This document shows positions 56,831 to 60,000 of a DNA stretch of 60,000 nt, one piece after another. The position numbers and the translations under genes are program-made. The stretch lies in the NCBI GenBank assembly GCA_950295325.1, contig OX485804.1, positions 67,062,033 to 67,122,032 on the forward strand. The letters are read 5' to 3'. How positions within the stretch are numbered: position 1 is the stretch's first letter; each line of letters opens with the position of its first letter. The notes beneath the pieces were generated by a model. That model was not told the DNA's origin and searched no databases. It saw only the letters and a program-made list of their open reading frames with translations. The DNA is from Polytrichum commune (lineage: Eukaryota > Streptophyta > Polytrichopsida > Polytrichales > Polytrichaceae).

Positions 56831-59561
56831 GTTAGTACAAATAAGGGGGAGCCATTATAACGACTTTGTTTCCTCACTGTGCACCAATTTGGCGTCTTTC
56901 TTACACCTGCATCTACTTACGACAACCTGCACAATCACCGTGGTTGGGTTGGCTATCAACCGCACCTCACCAAAGGTTTCATGACACCCAACCAATTCTC
57001 ATTGGTGTAAACATGTTGTTAAATACACAATGGTCTTATCAGTGATCAACCCAACCTCACCACCACAAACAACTACAACTTTGAAATTGTTCCTATCCAA
57101 ACAAAAATTGGGTCTAAATCCCCACAAATGGGAGGGTACCAAACGAAATCCAAGAAAATCAAGGAAACTACCTAACATGGTCTAAAAGAAGTAATAAACT
57201 TAAACACTAGAATAATGGTACATGTCTACAAGCTCCCATGAGTCACTACATGTAGAATGGCAGGGGGGAAGGTGTAGACATGACCCGTCTCATGCTTTCA
57301 AACCCCAAAATGAGCAATTAGAACTATGTGAGCAAGATCTTATCCACACAATGGATCCTAATTGCAAATTGAGCAATAGGAAAGGCATTCTGAAGGCACT
57401 GATCCATACCTATTGAATTTTAAGTTGTACTAGTATTAATTGGATGCAAATGATCCACGGTAATCAAACAAATGAGCTTAATCCTAAGAAAAAATTTAAA
57501 ATGAAATTTAAACCATGCATAACAAACTCCCTGCACGCATACAAATAAAAAAATGATGCTAAACACGTCAATTAGAGGTTGTAGAAGATGTTGGGAGGAA
57601 AAGATGGGCCAAATTAATGGACTAGTACATAGAAATGTCAATTTAGGCTCTTAAATGACCCCAAAAACCACCCCTTACAAACTCCACTCAAGAATTACTC
57701 AAGAAACATTTAAATCCAACCCCATGTGCACTTGGAATCGATCTCCGAAAGTCCGAGTTAAGAAACCTTAAAGGAAATTTGAAATCTACCCCAAGAAATA
57801 GATTTCAATGAAATAAAATGGATGGAAATATGGATGAACGTTTGGATGAAATGAAATGGATGTTTTTTTGGATAATTTTGGGGATAAAAAGTCTCCTTTA
57901 ATTCTAGAACCTTCTTAGCAGACCCCAATGAATCTTAGTTGAACTTCAAAAAATCATAGAAAATTCAAATGAACTCGGATTTGAGTGTATGAGGTATTAA
58001 TAGATTTTTCTTTAGTAATCTATTCAAACAACTTATAATATTAGGGACTGAGATTGAAAAAAATGAGTGGAATGAAGCCTATTCCAACTTTACCTCTTTG
58101 CAATTGATGTGTTTTTCTACTCATGAGCTTGATTTCAAACAAGCCTCTTGATATCTCAATGCAAACCTCCTCTGTATTCGTAAATAAGATTTATACCTCA
58201 CCAACATATTAAAATTAAGAAAATTCATAAAAACCAAAAATGAATCAAGGGTAAGGTCAAGGGTTTGAATTTGATTTCTTGAAAGTAGCTGCTCCTCCAA
58301 GCTTTGAGGTAACTCCTCTTCATTATTTCTTACACTCCAAAATGATCCAAAACCCTTCAAATACTCCTCAAAAAATTCAATCAAGTCAACAAAAATTGAT
58401 TCTTCACGAATTGAACAAAGGATGAGTTTAACACTGAGCATTCAAGAAGTGTGAATGCTCACTCTCATATTCACTTACCCTTCTTTTGGTACTCCAATTT
58501 AGTTACTTGTAACCCTCAATTGAACAAATATAAAAATGCGATTGAAGAAAACATTAAGTTACTTAGTAGTACATGAGCTCTCTCTCTCTCTCCTTGACTT
58601 GACGGAAAACATGTAAAGAAGAAAGAGGTCCCTCCCCCCTCTCCCCCCCCCCCCAACCGCCTCACCACGTGAACACTCATTGGTTGAGGATTTAGGATCC
58701 ATTGAAGCAGCTTAGTCTTCATTTCATGTATTAGGCTTATCGGAAGAGTTAAGGCTCCACCAATGTTATGCATGTCATAATGGGGTGACATGGCTCCATC
58801 AAGTAGTAAATACCAATCGGATGTTCTCTACCAATGACATGATTCAATGAATCGGTCATGTCACAAATACGTATGAATCAATATGAAAGTAATTCATTTG
58901 ACACAAGATAATTAATGACCTCATATCGCCTCACAAACTACTACAAAATCTGAAAGGTCCACTATTGTGAATTGAGATGATCTCAATTTTGTAATGTTGT
59001 GTTTTGCATGTCGATTTATGGGTGTAAAACTTTGATTGAACTTATACACAATGTTTTCAATTAAGAGTAATTGATATGAAAGTCCATAAAGCCAAAAGCC
59101 TCGTGGGACTAGAAGTAAATTATAAACTCCGGAGTATGATGTTTTGTGGCAACCAAAGTGCACGTGATATTAATGAGTGATGCGATGTTCACATATGTGC
59201 ATGATAAAATATAACTAGTGTAGCATGTGATATTATGAAAAATATTAATCAATATTATGATAATGACAATTATTACAATGATGATAATGATATGTGGGCA
59301 AGCATGTGGTTTGAATTTTTGGTGGTTAATTGTAATGTTAGAACCCATAATATATGGGCGGGAATCGCAACAACAAGGAGTGAGATTTAAACATCGTTGG
59401 CATGTTGCATAAGGCGTATGGATTGTTGACATATGATTTCATAATATAAGAGGAGAAATAACATTAACGAGGTTGATATTATGGAATGTGTATCAAGATT
59501 GTGTCTAAATTCTAATTCCCTAGACTATTAAAGAACGATGACCCTAGTAAAATAATGACTC
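56831..59561. other. Intergenic DNA, no gene seen
   Basis: AT-rich, with a CT repeat near 58577 and C12 at 58643-58654. The left part may hold more of the decayed gypsy element, including an LTR, but I could not find its ends. No frame is supported. Confidence 0.4.
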
Positions 59562-59790
59562 ATACCAACTTGATGGTCCAATTGGAAGAAAGACTTAAAA
59601 TTGTTTAGTACAAATTTCTTAAATAAGAAAGAAAACCTACCTCGAATGAAGTTGTCGAGATGACACTCCACAACATGATGTGCCTCATTTTCAACTTGCA
59701 TTTTGTACACATTATTGCCACAATACTTTAGCCCTTCAAATTGGAAATGTCAACCACCGGCCATGTTCAATGGCAAGTCAATGACATGTT
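59562..59790 (+). repeat. Dispersed repeat E, copy 2
   Basis: Direct-orientation partner of 5567-5800, starting ACTTGATGGTCCAATTGGAA and sharing GCCTCATTTTCAACTTGCAT. The window edge is close, so the full extent is unknown. Confidence 0.6.
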
Positions 59791-60000
59791 GCATAAGGCG
59801 TCTCTTCCCTAGTAGGGTAGCACCATGCATCAAACCAAAATGAAATGTAAGGTACGTACTTACCCTTCGGAGGCACTTGAGATTCAAAGCAAAAGTGATG
59901 TATAATAAAGTAGCACATGCTTCCAAACACTCACCCCTTCAAGTTGGCCCACTTGTCTTGCATAGTTGAGGTAGAAAGGAAATGACCACATTGTACTTTT

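Overview
This is a nuclear segment from a land plant. The evidence is spliceosomal introns with GT..AG borders, a plant-type 40S ribosomal protein S3 gene pair with a telo-box, Stowaway- and Harbinger-type MITEs, and large Ty3/gypsy LTR retrotransposons. Long AT-rich, repeat-filled intergenic DNA suggests a medium to large genome. The gypsy proteins resemble those of seed-free plants or conifers more than grasses, but I cannot name the species.

Layout. 0-8.2 kb is gene-free: a degenerate tandem repeat (0.86-1.63 kb), three copies of a repeat with the terminal motif CTATAGTAGAGGCGC, a 374-bp Harbinger/Tourist-like MITE (4.8-5.2 kb), nested inverted repeats (6.3-6.9 kb) and several dispersed repeats with partners elsewhere in the window. 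8.5-13.1 kb carries a four-exon gene for an uncharacterised 280-residue protein with a glycine/aspartate-rich linker and about four membrane spans, probably plastid-targeted. 14.45-17.30 kb and 28.40-31.46 kb are the arms of an inverted segmental duplication. Each arm contains a complete six-exon RPS3 gene; the predicted proteins are the same, and intron identity rises toward the 3' ends, where homology stops nine bases after the stop codon's first base.

Between the arms lie a broken NADP-isocitrate dehydrogenase copy whose reading frame ends in the peroxisomal tripeptide SKL, and a 2.2-kb A/C-rich, G-poor strand-asymmetric block (23.8-26.05 kb).

36.485-51.259 kb is a complete, very young 14.8-kb Ty3/gypsy element: LTRs of 1926 and 1924 bp that appear to differ only in a (GA)n tract, a 5-bp target duplication AGCAT, a tRNA-Asp-type primer site, two small 5' ORFs, one uninterrupted gag-pol frame with four zinc knuckles, PR, RT, RNase H and a D35E integrase, and then an unusual 3.8-kb 3' module. 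That module has a 10-bp hairpin on the pol stop codon, an internal polypurine tract and a 955-residue accessory ORF with a basic N-terminus and a long coiled coil. A short motif family (GGCTATAGCC / GGCTATAATC / GACTATCGCC) is scattered through the LTRs and the 3' module but is nearly absent from gag-pol. This is the best candidate for an undescribed system: a self-recognition motif set plus a possible nuclear accessory factor.

Downstream are a Stowaway MITE (51.7 kb) and a decayed antisense gypsy element (53.1-56.8 kb) with substituted protease and integrase active-site residues. The rest of 56.8-60 kb has no gene I can support.
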